Positions 30,484 to 41,919 of a stretch of 64,000 nt of DNA are shown here, piece by piece (within the stretch, counting starts at the first letter, position 1; each line of letters opens with the position of its first letter). The position numbers were made by a program, and so were the translations under genes. Origin of the DNA: Theocolax elegans. Taxonomy: Eukaryota; Arthropoda; Insecta; Hymenoptera; Cerocephalidae. The notes under the pieces are model-generated. The model worked only from the letters and a program-made list of their open reading frames with translations. It was not told the origin of the DNA and made no database searches. The DNA is taken from contig CM047429.1 in the NCBI GenBank assembly GCA_026168455.1, positions 5,173,125-5,237,124 on the forward strand, in the 5' to 3' direction.

Positions 30484-33400
30484 CTACGGGGCGGACAGAA
30501 AGTCCTTTGGTCGCGCATGTTTGTTTTTAGGATCGAATTCGTATTTACCGAGGTTGTTTATTAGAGTGTATTTTGATTTCGCGGAGTTTTCGTAGAATTT
30601 TTCGGTCGAGGTTTTAATGAAATTATGTAAATATTCTATTTCGAGTTCTTTATGGATTAATGAATTTTTAGTGTACCGTATCGCGTTTGTTATTTTTCGT
30701 AAACTTTTATTTTGAATTATTTGAAGTTTATAAATGTTTGTTTTACACGTACCGCCCCAGACCGCTGAGGCGTATGTTAGTATTGGTCGGATTAAGGCTT
30801 TATACATTATTATGCCGTTTTTTAGGTTTAGAGACGAGTGATTTCTTAAAAGCGGATTTAGTTTAGTTAAAACCCCGATGGCTTTGTTACGAACGTTAGT
30901 AGTGTGTTGTGTGTAGGTGAGTTTACGATCGAGTGTTACGCCGAGATATTTTACCGCGGGTTTCCATTCTATTGGTGTTTTATCGAAGTTAGGTGGATTT
31001 AGCTTTGCGGTTGGCGCTCTCTTTTTAGAGAACATTATTGCTTCGGATTTAGTCGCGTTGATTTTAATTTTCCATTTACTGCAGAATTGATGAATGTCGT
31101 TTAGCGCGTTGTTAAGTGATTTTACGATTTTTTCGTTATTTCGCGAGGTCGCGTATATTACCGCGTCGTCCGCGTAGATCCCGATATTTACGTTGTCGGT
31201 CGAGGGTAGGTCGTTAATGTAAATTAAAAAGAGCAGAGGTCCCAGCAGGCTGCCCTGAGGGACTCCCGCTTTTATAGGAAATTCGCGAGATTCTGCGTCG
31301 TTTAGTTTAACTTTAAATTTCCGGTTGTTTAGATAGGAAGCTAAAATGTGAATTAGGTTAGAGTTTATTTTATTTTCGATTAGTTTGCGAAGGAGACCGT
31401 TTATCCAGACGCTGTCGAAGGCTTTCTCGACGTCGAGAAGTACCGCCCCGGTGTTTCGTTTCCATTTAAAGTTCCGAGTAATGTCTTCGGTTAGTCTAAG
31501 TATTTGGTGTTGTGTAGAATGAGCCTGTCTAAACCCGAATTGTTCCTGTCTGATCGTTAGGCGGTCAGTCATGTCGTCCCGAAGTCTATTGATGAGCAAG
31601 TGCTCGAATGCCTTGCTCATTGTGTTAAGGAGGCTAATTGGTCTGTAGCTAGTCGGGAGGGTCGGGTCTTTACCTGCTTTGGGAAACACCAAGACGGTCG
31701 CCGTTTTGCAGACGTCTGGGAAATATTTATGTTTAATGCACGCGTTGAGTATGTCGGTTAAGTAAGTTAATGCTTTTATAGGTAATTTTTTCAAAATGAA
31801 GTTACTTATTGTATCCGGACCGGGAGCTTTATTGTTTTTCGTGCGTTTAAGATATTTTTTAAGTTCGAACGGAATTATCGGTGGAATTGAATTAGGGTTA
31901 TTGTTAGAATTGTTTAGAAAATTTAAGATTAAATTATCCGTTTCTGCAGTAAAATTGGAATTGTTATGATGCATTTTATGCGGTGTGAACGTTTTCGCGA
32001 AGTTTTCGGCTAATTGGTTAGCTTTATCGTCCGGTGAAAAATATTTAAGTTGATTATTTGAATCTTTTAACGGTGGAATGTTAGTGTGAGTTCGCGTAAA
32101 GGCTTTGGTCATTCTCCGCAAACTATTGTCTTTAATGTTTAGGGATTTTACTTTGTTATTCCACGATTCGCATTTAAAGTTTTTAATTTGGTTGCCTATT
32201 AAGCGTCTAATTGAATTAATATGGTTTTTAAGTATTGGATTACATCGTCTACGGTTTACGCGGATTAATACGTTTCTATGTTTTATTGATTTAATTATTT
32301 CGTCCGGTAACGGAAGGTTGCCGGTTTTATTTTCGTTTAATGTTGTGGAAATGTCTATTGCTTTGTGGATGGTTTGTGTAAAGTCAGTGATAACTGTGTC
32401 GATTTCGTCTTTTCTGTCTATGTCTTGTAGTGTAGTGATGTTTTCGTCAAAGTAATTGTTAAATGTCTGCCAGTTAGTTTTTGCAAAGTTGTATTTGATT
32501 TTTGTCGGATTGTAAATTGTTGTTAAGTTGATAGTTATGTATACGGGCAATGGTCTGAGTCTAATTCGGAATCTGGTAGAGGAAAAATTTAAGTTTTTAG
32601 AGATCATGAAATCTATTATATCGGGTTTGCATTTTTTGTTGTAAGGATAGTGAGTGAAGCTCGTTGGGGCGTGAATGTAAAGTTGTTTATTAATGCAATA
32701 TTTACTGAGTTAGCTACCGAGTGCGTTTATAGTGCGACTCCCCCAGCGCGTATGTTTAGCGTTAAAGTCACCGGCGGCTATTACTGTGTCGGCTGTTTTA
32801 AAGATTTTATCGTAGTCGTTTTTGTTGAATTTAACAGTAGGTGAGTTATAAGTAGCTATTATCGCGATGTCGGTTCCGCGGGTTTTGATTTTAATTGCCG
32901 TTGCTTCTAAGTTTTCGGTATTTAAGGGTATATTATAATGCTTTAGACTGTTTTTAACTATTACCGCGGTGCCCCGGTTTATGTTATTTTTATAGACAGT
33001 GTAGTTTCGTAGTTTAAATGTACTGTTGTTTTTTAAAAGTGTTTCGTCAAGTAGGCAAATTCCAATGTTTTTTGTGTGTAATAGTGTCTCTAGTTCGAGT
33101 TTTTTGCGTGTTAGTTGTCCGTTGGCGTTCCAAGCACAAATGGTTAGTTGTTTATTTGTGTATTATTCATGGTCCGGTTTTTTATTTATTGGATGCAACC
33201 GCGAGGGCCGAGTTTAGAAGTTTTTGAGTAATTACTGCGACTTGGATATATGCGTCGTTTATTGAGATTGATCCCGAGGAGATACTGATAGAGAGGTTGG
33301 TGGCCACCCGCAGTATTTCTATCAGCGCGGTTGCGTCTTCCGAGTTGACGGGTTTTTTATTCTTATTAATGTTATTTTCATTTTTGTGTTTGTTTTGTAA

Positions 33401-33831
33401 TGATATAATTATTGGTATGTTAATTGGTGATTGGGTTTTAGGTTTAACCGGTAATGCGGGAAAACGACCTCCATCGTTTAACGGAATGAGTTTAGGTTTT
33501 TGAGTATTTTTATTGTTGTTGATTTTAACAGTAGGTGAGTTATAAGTAGCTATTATCGCGATGTCGGTTCCGCGGGTTTTGATTTTAATTGCCGTTGCTT
33601 CTAAGTTTTCGGTATTTAAGGGTATATTATAATGTTTAGGCTGTTTTTAACTATTACCGCGGTGCCCCGGTTTATGTTATTTTTATAGACAGTGTAGTTT
33701 CGTAGTTTAAATGTACTGTTGTTTTTTAAAAGTGTTTCGTCAAGTAGGCAAATGTCAATGTTTTTGTGTGTAATAGTGTCTCTAGTTCGAGTTTTTTGTG
33801 TGTTAGTCGTCCGTTGGCGTTCCAAGCACAA
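30484..33831 (-). pseudogene. LINE ORF2: endonuclease and reverse transcriptase
   Basis: The 707-codon open frame (30,484-32,607) contains the reverse transcriptase: NNKAPGPDTI near residue 245, SYRPISLLNTMSKAFE, the D-containing VLLDVEKAFDSVW, GVPQGSLLGPLLFLIYINDL, and catalytic YADD near residue 477, followed by the thumb and a C-terminal region. Upstream in other frames (to 33,831) are endonuclease blocks including GDFNAKHTRWGS (about 32,750-32,800). Frameshifts and the internal duplication separate the endonuclease from the reverse transcriptase. The protein would nick target DNA and reverse-transcribe the element RNA at the nick. Confidence 0.88.
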
Positions 33832-34218
33832 ATGGTTAGTTGTTTATTTGGTGTATTATTCATGGTCCGGTTTTTTATTTATTGGATGCAACCGCGAGGG
33901 CCGAGTTTAGAAGTTTTTGAGTAATTACTGCGACTTGGATATATGCGTCGTTTATTGAGATTGATCCCGAGGAGATACTGATAGAGAGGTTGGTGGCCAC
34001 CCGCAGTATTTCTATCAGCGCGGTTGCGTCTTCCGAGTTGACGGGTTTTTTATTCTTATTAATGTTATTTTCATTTTTGTGTTTGTTTTGTAATGATATA
34101 ATTATTGGTATGTTAATTGGTGATTGGGTTTTAGGTTTAACCGGTAATGCGGGAAAACGACCTCCATCGTTTAACGGAATGAGTTTAGGTTTTTGAGTAT
34201 TTTTATTGTTGTTGATTT
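32831..34218. repeat. 694-bp tandem duplication inside the LINE
   Basis: 32,831-33,524 and 33,525-34,218 are near identical; GTGAGTTATAAGTAGC occurs at 32,841 and 33,535. Each unit spans the 3-prime end of ORF1 and the start of the endonuclease, so the LINE reads ORF1, then [ORF1 end + endonuclease start] twice, then the rest. The few differences between units indicate a recent duplication or an assembly duplication. Confidence 0.9.
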
Positions 34219-35205
34219 TAGTGGGTTTAGGAGTTTTCGCTTTATTCGCGTAGGATTGTTTGGATATTTTATAGGCCGAACAGCCTTTGTTATTCGCGGT
34301 GTGGTTGCCTCCACAGTTTGCGCATTTTAGGTTTTCTTTATCGCGGGGTTTAGTGCATTCGGCGGTGTCATGATTCTCTCCACACTTAACACATTTGGGT
34401 TGAGCGTGGCAGAAGCGTGACACATGATTATAGCGTTGGCATTTGAAGCATTGTAGCGGGCGTTTAGGTTTCTGTATGGTTCGATTTTAATTTTTAAAAA
34501 CGCGATCGTTTTTAGTTGAGTAATATTTTTAATGTTGTCGGTTTTTTCTAATTTAATTAGGGAAAGAGGGAGCGGGGTGGCATTTTTCCCGCTTCCTCTC
34601 TTCATTTGCGCGACGTTGTGGGCCCTATATCCACCCCGTAATAACTCGTCCGCGATTTCGTCGGTGGCCATTGAAATGGGTAGGCCCCTAATAACGAATT
34701 TGACCGGAGGTTCGGAATCCGGAGATTTGAAGAGAAAATATTGGAACCTTTCGGTGTCCAATTCCCGGAGGAGGGTTCGATAGTCCTCCAGGGTTGAAAC
34801 CCGGACGGACATGAAGTTGTCGCGGAGTTTGTATACTACCGCGCTAAATTGTATTTTTTTAATAATGGTTTTGAGGAGTTTATAGGGAAAGTTAAGCTCA
34901 TCACAGTAAACATTCACTGGGGTGATCTTAACCTTCTTTTCATTTTCGGCGGAAGTGCTGGCTAGTATTGAGAATTGGTTATGGGTAGCAACCGGTGGAA
35001 GTACCGTGTTGCTGGTCTTGGTAATCAGACTTGTTCGGTCTGATTGAGTGTCCCGAGGTGTTTGGCGGGCACGCTTTCGCCTGCGAGGCTCCTTGAAGCC
35101 TTCGCAATCCATAGTAAGAGCTGTGTCCATTAAGGACTCAGCGGTAGAGGCGATGCTCTCGGAGCCATCGCAGTGCGAAAATGTGGATTTTTGCCCAGTG
35201 GCCAT
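33875..35205 (-). pseudogene. LINE ORF1 (nucleic-acid-binding Gag-like protein)
   Basis: The frame opens at 35,205 with MATGQKSTFSHCDGSES and runs to 34,327. The alignment then continues after a frameshift near 34,420-34,470 in the frame ending at 33,875. It has a basic N-terminus (RRRKRARQT), a PRE_C2HC-like region (FVIRGLPISMATDEIADELL), then CCHC zinc knuckles CVKCGENHDTAEC and CANCGGNHTANNKGC and a lysine/asparagine-rich tail. Jockey ORF1 proteins bind and traffic the element RNA. The frameshift makes this copy non-functional. Confidence 0.85.
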
Positions 35206-35411
35206 GATGGCTCACAATGGGCTGAGAATGGAATTATAATAGAAAATAGGGACAGGTTTGCACCTGCTATTGTGAATTCGATAAATCGAGAGTCAATAGA
35301 AATAATTTTCTATATAATGAGAATAGGTGTTTGCTCTACGAAGGTTCGAGAGGAACTCCTCGATCGATCTTTAACGAAGTAACTTTTTTCGAGCACGTTT
35401 GCTCTTGCAGT

Positions 35412-35560
35412 GCGGACGTCGGAGAGCGTCCGCGGCGGGCTTACTCCGCGAGTACAAAATTTGATGAGCGCGAACGTCGGAGAGCACCCGCGGCGGGCTT
35501 ACTCCGCGAACACAAAATTTGATGTGCGCGAACATTGGAGAGCGCTCGCGGTAGCATTAT
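35412..35560 (-). repeat. 58-bp tandem repeats upstream of LINE ORF1
   Basis: Units start at 35,412, 35,470 and 35,528 (period 58), each beginning GCG.ACGTCGGAGAG and containing CGGCGGGCTTACTCCGCG. The third is partial. Tandem GC-rich monomers at the 5-prime end of a LINE usually form its internal promoter; here that is inferred from position. Confidence 0.8.
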
Positions 35561-36190
35561 GTTTTTTAAACGGAGAATTGAGGCTTGAGCTAAATTTCAT
35601 TTTACACGGACTAGGAATTATGTACCTAGCATTATGTAGCGATATATCTTTATGGTAAACGTATTTATTGGCTATATTGTACACAGAACTTAATTCAATT
35701 CAAAATTTTATTGTCTTAAAATTCGTCATAAAGGTTTCAATTAATTAATGTAAATACGATGAGATTAAAAACTGTAATAATCTCATATTTATAGCGCATG
35801 CGTATCATAGATTTAGTAAGTAAATTAATAATAGTAGTAATGAATTTATTAGTCTGCGGTCTAATTCAAACTTAAATAAAAATCATTTCCTTGATTGTAC
35901 ATTTTATTCATACAATCAATCTCGTAAAATATATTTTGCGATTCATTCGCTTTCGCGATCTTCGCTTCTGCTATACGCATTAGCTATGTTCAGGCGCCTC
36001 GGCCGCTTCGCTCGTTGACCTGTTGCATTAGTCTCGCGCGGCAACGCCGCTCACCTTTCTTCCCTAATCCGGCCTCTGATTGGCCCATTTCAAAAATTAA
36101 TTACGCCTCGCCTAATTAATATTTTTTTTAAATTCCGACGGGGTTATACTCGAATTAATTTTCTGAATCGGAATATATATCTCTCTATAA
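35561..36190. other. AT-rich flank then CpG-rich segment, no gene seen
   Basis: 35,580-35,705 is homologous to 29,680-29,820. 35,930-36,110 is CpG-rich (TCGCTTTCGCGATCTTCGCT; TCTCGCGCGGCAACGCCGCT) and includes CTCTGATTGGCC, a CCAAT-box-like site on the minus strand. No coding frame or splice site is convincing. Confidence 0.35.
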
Positions 36191-36200
36191 TATATAAATA

Positions 36201-36390
36201 TTTCGCCGCCGCCGCCGCCACCGTGTCTAAGAATTCAGGATTCAACATATATATATATATATGTTTTTTATATATATGTCATATATATATGTTATATATA
36301 TATGTTATATATATATATATGTCATATATATATGTTATATATATGTCATATATATATATGTTATATATATATGTCATATATATAAGTGTG
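36201..36390. repeat. CCG run and compound TATATG/TATGTCA microsatellite
   Basis: CCGCCGCCGCCGCCACC near 36,205 is followed by a 150-base array alternating ATATATATGTTATATATA and ATATATGTCATATATATA. The ORFs reading YIYVIYICYIY in several frames are artefacts of this array. Confidence 0.9.
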
Positions 36391-37690
36391 TGTGTACGTG
36401 TTATTTGTTTTTTCACGAATATAATATAAGTATTTTTTCCGTGCGCAAAAAAAAGTTGTGAATATAACTTGAAAGAATGTGTATTAGTTTACTTATCCTG
36501 ATAAAAGTCATAAAATAAAAACGGACCTAAAATTTAATGTAATGTTTTCAAAAATATGCACAATTTTACGAAGATAAAATAAAGATTAATCAAGTATAAC
36601 ATACACTTTTCCAAATATCTATATGTGAAATATACAATAAATTAAATATTAAATACATTAATTATTGAACTTTTAAGATAATTCTATTATAAACAGTAAT
36701 GGCAAAAGAAAATTCAAATTTTAACAGAGGCAATATAAAATACGAATTACATTTCAAAAGTTTTTCGAAAATTATTATTTTAGTAGTATTTAATTTAAAT
36801 ATTATTCAAATCAAAATTTAAAAATTGTATGGATATATAAGTAAGTAGATTACGTATATTTAAATAACACAATATTTTAAATAAACAAGTATGTATTTAT
36901 TAGAAACAGAAGGATAATTAAGAAATGAATTTGTTTATAATAATCAAAATAAATATTTGGGCTCTGCATAGTAAAAATAAATTGGATATAATTATGGATT
37001 AAAACGCAAATTTTGAAAGAGGGTGCAAATTACGAATTACGGGAGAAATGGAAGAAACAGGTTTTTATTTATATACCGCTAAAATGTTATAAATAATTCT
37101 TTAAAACTAATACAAAAATTAATTTAATTAAGAAGAAAGTTTTATTACTCTAAAAGTACAAAATATTAATAACATAAAACTTTTAGCGATGATCGTTCGT
37201 CATTAAATAAATTAATTTTAGTGAAAGTGAAGTTCTATTTATAACCGTTTAAAATAATCCAAAATTTTAATAAGTTGTTAACTAAAATACTACAATTTAG
37301 TAAGTATATGTACTGTACTATTTTTGGTAAGTTAATTTTTCATTAACATTTATAATTATTAAAATATAAATTTAAGCTTTATAAGAATTCGTACAGTTTA
37401 AAATTTACAGTTAACATTTAATATGTCTCTATTTTTTTTTATTATTTTTATTCTGATTTCATTACACTAAATTTTGGTAAACTTTTATTTATAAATTATA
37501 ATAACTATAGCAATACCTCCAAGGTGTTGTGTGAATCTGTTTAATTTGTAAGGTGTCCATGGTAGTGAAAAAATAATACAATTTAAAATATTATTTTAAA
37601 TAAATTAATTATGAAAAACCTTTTTCGAAATTAAAAATAGGGGGTATATATATATGTTACCTATGTTTCTGGATCACCCTGTATATATAT
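36391..37690. other. AT-rich region without recognisable features
   Basis: I see no ORF, exon, transposon terminus or tandem repeat that can be supported. Confidence 0.5.
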
Positions 37691-37696
37691 ATATAT

Positions 37697-37907
37697 TGTA
37701 ACGGGGTACGGATTGAATATAAGGAATAAAAAATCAACGAAGGTATCGGGGCGCGAACCCACAATCCCGGGAGCGCGAGGCAGAAGCCTCACCACGGCGC
37801 TACCATTCGCAATTATCGCGGCTAGTCGACTTGGTCCAATCGACGATCGTCGCCGATAATCCAGGGACCTAACCTGCACCGACACTCGAAAATCCGTACC
37901 CGTTATA
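37697..37907 (-). mobile_element. TIR-bounded element containing a tRNA-like sequence
   Basis: The ends are imperfect inverted repeats (GTAACGGGGTACGGATT on the left; TAACGGGTACGGATT as the inverse of the right) lying in TA microsatellite. Read on the minus strand, the inside has GGTAGCGCCGTGGTGAGGC, TTCTGCCTC at the anticodon-loop position and GGGTTCGCGCCCC, a T-arm/B-box match. It could be a SINE with fortuitous TIRs or a MITE that captured a tRNA-like segment. Confidence 0.65.
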
Positions 37908-37929
37908 ATATATATATATATATATATAT

Positions 37930-39286
37930 GGGAGATTCCATGTGAAGTGATCCAGTTAAAAAATAGAATTTTGTTTTAATGTATGGAATCAGTAAAAAAC
38001 TACTTGAATAGAGTGTATCTAAATTTTTAGACCTGAATTTCAATTAGCACCAGAGTTGTAGCCAAACAAAAAATAGAATTTTTTGAAAAAATTGACTTAT
38101 TGGCCATGTTTATCACTTAATAACTCAAAATCTAACACTTTTTTCTTATATACATTAAATTTGAAAAAGTTTATTAATTTCAAGAAGAATCAGTTGAAAT
38201 ATTTCATTTATATTATTTTTAAACTTTGAATATAGTTATAATCAATAAAAACCTTTATAGTAAAAAAAAGAGTTGTACGATCAAAAATATTGTATCCATC
38301 AAAGAATCTAATTCATCAATGATTAATTACCTTCAAAATGGTGCAAAGTTTGAGTGCGGCAGAGCATTTTAGACAAAGTTATGGTGTTTTTAGGCAAATT
38401 TCTTAAAAAAAGAGAGCAAATGCATTTTATGAAAAAAACAGACTAACCGTATACTTGCATTCAAACAATATGGCATTATTATTCCTCAATATTACTAAAA
38501 TATACTATTTATTGTTAGTTACTGATACTTTTATTTAGTTGTTATTTAAGTCTGATACTTTTAGTTATACCTGTTATATAATTGTATTTATTGGAATTAT
38601 AAAAAGTTTCAGGTATTTATCCAATTATATAACAGGTATAACTGCTTATACCTACTGCTTTGTGTTTGTAAGCAGCTTAAAGATTGAAAGTATCAGTAAC
38701 TAACATTAAATAGTATATTTTTGTATTATTGAAGAATAATAGTGCCATGTTGTTTGAATGCAAGTATACGGTTACTCTGTTTTTTTCATGAAATGCATTT
38801 GCTCTCTTTTTTTAAGAAATTTGCCTAAAAACACCATAACTTTGTCTAAAATGCTCTGCCGCACTCAAACTTTGCATTATTTTGAAGGTAATTAATCATC
38901 GATGAATTAGATTCTTGGATGGATAAAATATTTTTGATCGTACAACCCTTTTTTTTACTATAAAGGTTTTTATGAATTATAACTATATTCAATGTGTTAA
39001 ACTAATATAAATGAAATATTTCAACAGATTCTTCTTGAAATTTATAAACTTTTTCAAATTTAATGTATAAAAGAAAAAATTGTTAGATTTTGAGTTATGT
39101 AGTGATAAAAATGGCCAATAAGTCATTTTTTCTTAAAAATTCGATTTTTTGATTGGTTACAGCTCTGGTACTATTTGAAATTTAGGTCCAAAAATTTATC
39201 TAAACTCTATTCAAGTAGTTTTCTACTGATTCCATACATTAAAACAAAATTCTATTTTTTACCTGGATCACTTCACATGGAATCTC

Positions 39287-39288
<2 letters not shown>
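37930..39288. mobile_element. Foldback element, type IV
   Basis: GGGAGATTCCATGTGAAGTG begins the element and its inverse ends it. The arms meet near 38,610 and are almost perfect inverses over about 680 bases each, with a short AT-rich centre containing smaller hairpins (TATAACAGGTATAA). ATAT flanks both ends as the target duplication. No coding capacity. Confidence 0.9.

Positions 39289-39336
<48 letters not shown>
39289..39336. repeat. TA microsatellite between foldback elements
   Basis: (AT)n run of about 45 bases followed by ACACACAG. It separates type IV from the unique sequence before type I. Confidence 0.9.
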
Positions 39337-39341
<5 letters not shown>

Positions 39342-39433
39342 GTGAGAAACGAAGGTCCGCCTCGAACGTGGATAGCGGTGTCAAATGGCCTGATAATGTC
39401 CTGCTAGACCTGCGGGCGACGTTAGATGCGTAT

Positions 39434-40372
39434 GGGCTATTTCACGTCAAGTGGTTCGATGAAAATTTTAAATCGCTCCAAAATTTGAAAACAGGCTGGA
39501 AATATCTTCCAGAAGATAGAAAAAAAATTTTAAGTTTTAAAAATAATTTGCCTGAGAGTTATTCCACCATAAAAAATGGAAATTTTTCAATTTTTTAGGA
39601 AAATTTCTTTTTTTAAAGCCATTTATCTCAAAATCTATTGAAAAAACATTACGAACAACTTTTGTTCAAAATAATCTTTAGAACTTATCTACCTGGGTTA
39701 CAATTCTTAATTTTAAAATCTCGAAAAGATAGAACGCCCGAAAATATTGAATATCAAAAAAAGGCGACCACGCCACAATCGATTTTGATCTAACACCGCT
39801 CAAAAGATCACATTTTTTGAGAGCTTTCGAATGGCGGTGGTTAGATTATTGGCCAAGACCGCTGTTGTAAGTTATGCCCTAAAATACATGAAAATTAGTG
39901 ATTTTATGAGGTTTATGAGGCATAACTTACACCAGCGGTCTTGGCCAATAATCTAATCACCGCCATTCGAGAGCTCTCGAAAAATGTGATCTTTTGAGCG
40001 GTGTTAGATGAAAATCGCTTGTGGCGTGGTCGCCTTTTTTTGATATTCAATATTTTCGGGCGTTCTATCTCTTCGAGATTTTAAAATTAAGAATTGTAAC
40101 CCAGGTAGATAAGTTCTAAAGATTATTTTGAACAAAAGTTGTTTGTAATGTTTTTTCAAAAAAATCAATTGATTTTGAGATAAATGGCTTTAAAAAAAGA
40201 AATTTTCCTAAAAAATTGAAAAATTTCCATTTTTTATGGTGGAATAACTCTCAGGCAAATTATTTTTAAAACTTAAAATTTTTTTTCTATCTTCTGGAAG
40301 ATATTTCCAGCCTGTTTTCAAATTTTGGAGCGATTTAAAATTTTCATCGAACCACTTGACGTGAAATAGCCC
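39434..40372. mobile_element. Foldback element, type I, complete
   Basis: GGGCTATTTCACGTCAAGTG at the left and its inverse at the right bound two arms that meet near 39,900. GTAT at 39,430-39,433 and 40,373-40,376 is a 4-bp target duplication in non-microsatellite DNA, which makes the boundaries secure. The terminal 26 bases are related to types III and IV. ORFs on both strands are mirrored arm translations. Confidence 0.92.
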
Positions 40373-41915
40373 GTATGCTTTCGGAGTCCGATAATTGCCA
40401 GATGTCGAAGTCGTAGTTCCTTGACTAAGGCTCGTAGATGCCAACGATGCGTCTCGATTCCCGAATACAAGATGTCTCTTGATTTTGAATGCGTATTTCT
40501 TTAATGTCCTAGTAGCAGAGCCACGCCCTCGGATAAAAATCAAAGAGTTGACTGGCAGAGCTTTGCCTTACAAAGGCTTTAGACGAAAAACTAGGAGTGG
40601 CTGTGTCTGTTCTGGGTCCTCTTTCTATACCCTAAAAACCGATGCATCTGTCCTTGTCTTACGCTTTGCTTTAGATGGAAATTGCGTAAGTAGTTCTCGA
40701 TTTTTCTGTGCTTACACCTAATTGGACCGTTAGTTGTTCGTGATCAAAAATTATTGAATCCCATGCATTTTCTATATCGCTTCGTAGTTAATTCGGAGAA
40801 TTTGCTGTCCCCCTTTTATTACTGCGATGTTACCCAAAAACGGCTTAATTTATTACTTCCTTCTAATGCTTGAGTTTTCTAGTTCATGTTTTCCATCGCC
40901 GGCTCTTCTCCGAGCATTGATTTTATAGTGAAGTACAAAAAAAACTGTTGCGCAACCCTTCGTTTCGATCTCACTATCGGCGATCCCGCTTATATGAGAT
41001 TCCACACAACTTTTGACTTTCTTGTTACTTTCACTTTTCAATGCTATTTGATGATTGTCATCATATTAAAAAAAAAAAAAAATCATTCCTTGTAGAAAAA
41101 AGTCACAAAGTATAGTAACCGTTATTTATTATATTAATAATATATAATATATTACTTAAAAAAATTATAATTTATCGCATTTTAATTAATTCTTTGTGTT
41201 ACTCACTCTACTTTTTTGCTTTATTAGGTTTATATAAAAAAAAACTTTTATTAAAAATGGTTTGGATAATTTTTTATATAATCTTCACATATCACAGAAT
41301 ATAATGTAAAAATTTCAGAGGTGTGCTTCAACCTACATAGATTAATTTATTTTATGAATATCCGTAACCACTATTTAAAAAAACTAATTTATTTTACTTC
41401 TAGCTCTAAAAAAAAAAAAAAAATTTATTCTCATAAATTTTTTTCATGAAAAATGACACTTATTGAGCAGACAAATAAAATCGCGTTTGGTTTGTAAGTG
41501 TGCTACTTACAGAAAAAAAAAAAAATAAAATAATTGTACCCTCGCAAAGTTGGGTACACGTATGGACCCCCCTATTGAAAAAAATCGTACTTTTCGTCAG
41601 CACATCGATAGTATGTTATCAATGGTTATAAAAGTAATTGCTCTTTTTTATTAACCTTTTAAAAAACATGTTTTAAAATACTTTACATAAAATTCTTCTT
41701 TGTTTGCCTGAAACGAACTTACAAAAAATGTAAGTTTCAAAGATGTGTCTTTAAAATAAATTTTCAATTTTCTTTTGACCTTAAAGTCAAAAGTTCTGTG
41801 GAATCTCTCATATGCGTATTGGCTTTGAATAATATCTTTAACTCTACTTATCAGTCTCTTTTTCGTTTTAAACACTCGTAAATTAATCTGTCCCTTAGCT
41901 CTATAAGTTATATTT
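40373..41915. other. Unassigned region with a diverged inverted pair at ~40,980-41,030 and ~41,775-41,825
   Basis: 40,373-40,740 is GC-richer and interrupted by the type I foldback element; its function is unknown. TATGAGATTCCACACAACTT near 40,990 recurs inverted near 41,810 (AGTTCTGTGGAATCTCTCAT), suggesting the ends of an old transposon of about 850 bases. No ORF here is convincing. Confidence 0.4.
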
Positions 41916-41919
41916 TATA

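Larger units (their letters stand above)
30425..35560 (-). mobile_element. Jockey-type LINE (non-LTR retrotransposon)
   Basis: Read on the minus strand: tandem promoter-type repeats (35,560-35,412), ORF1 with zinc knuckles (35,205-33,875), an apurinic-type endonuclease region, then reverse transcriptase to 30,484, and a short 3-prime end with AATAAA near 30,445. The order and motifs fit the Jockey group. It is inactive because of frameshifts and a 694-base internal duplication. It lies downstream of the E(Pc) exons and, if E(Pc) continues to the right, is in antisense orientation inside an intron. Confidence 0.85.

Noticed and set aside
32105..32455. Plus-strand ORFs across the LINE, including 33,018-34,196
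   Set aside because: Antisense shadows of ORF2/ORF1; those in the duplicated segment appear twice only because the DNA is duplicated.
39368..40543. ORFs with matching C-termini on both strands
   Set aside because: Mirror translations of the type I foldback arms, not proteins.
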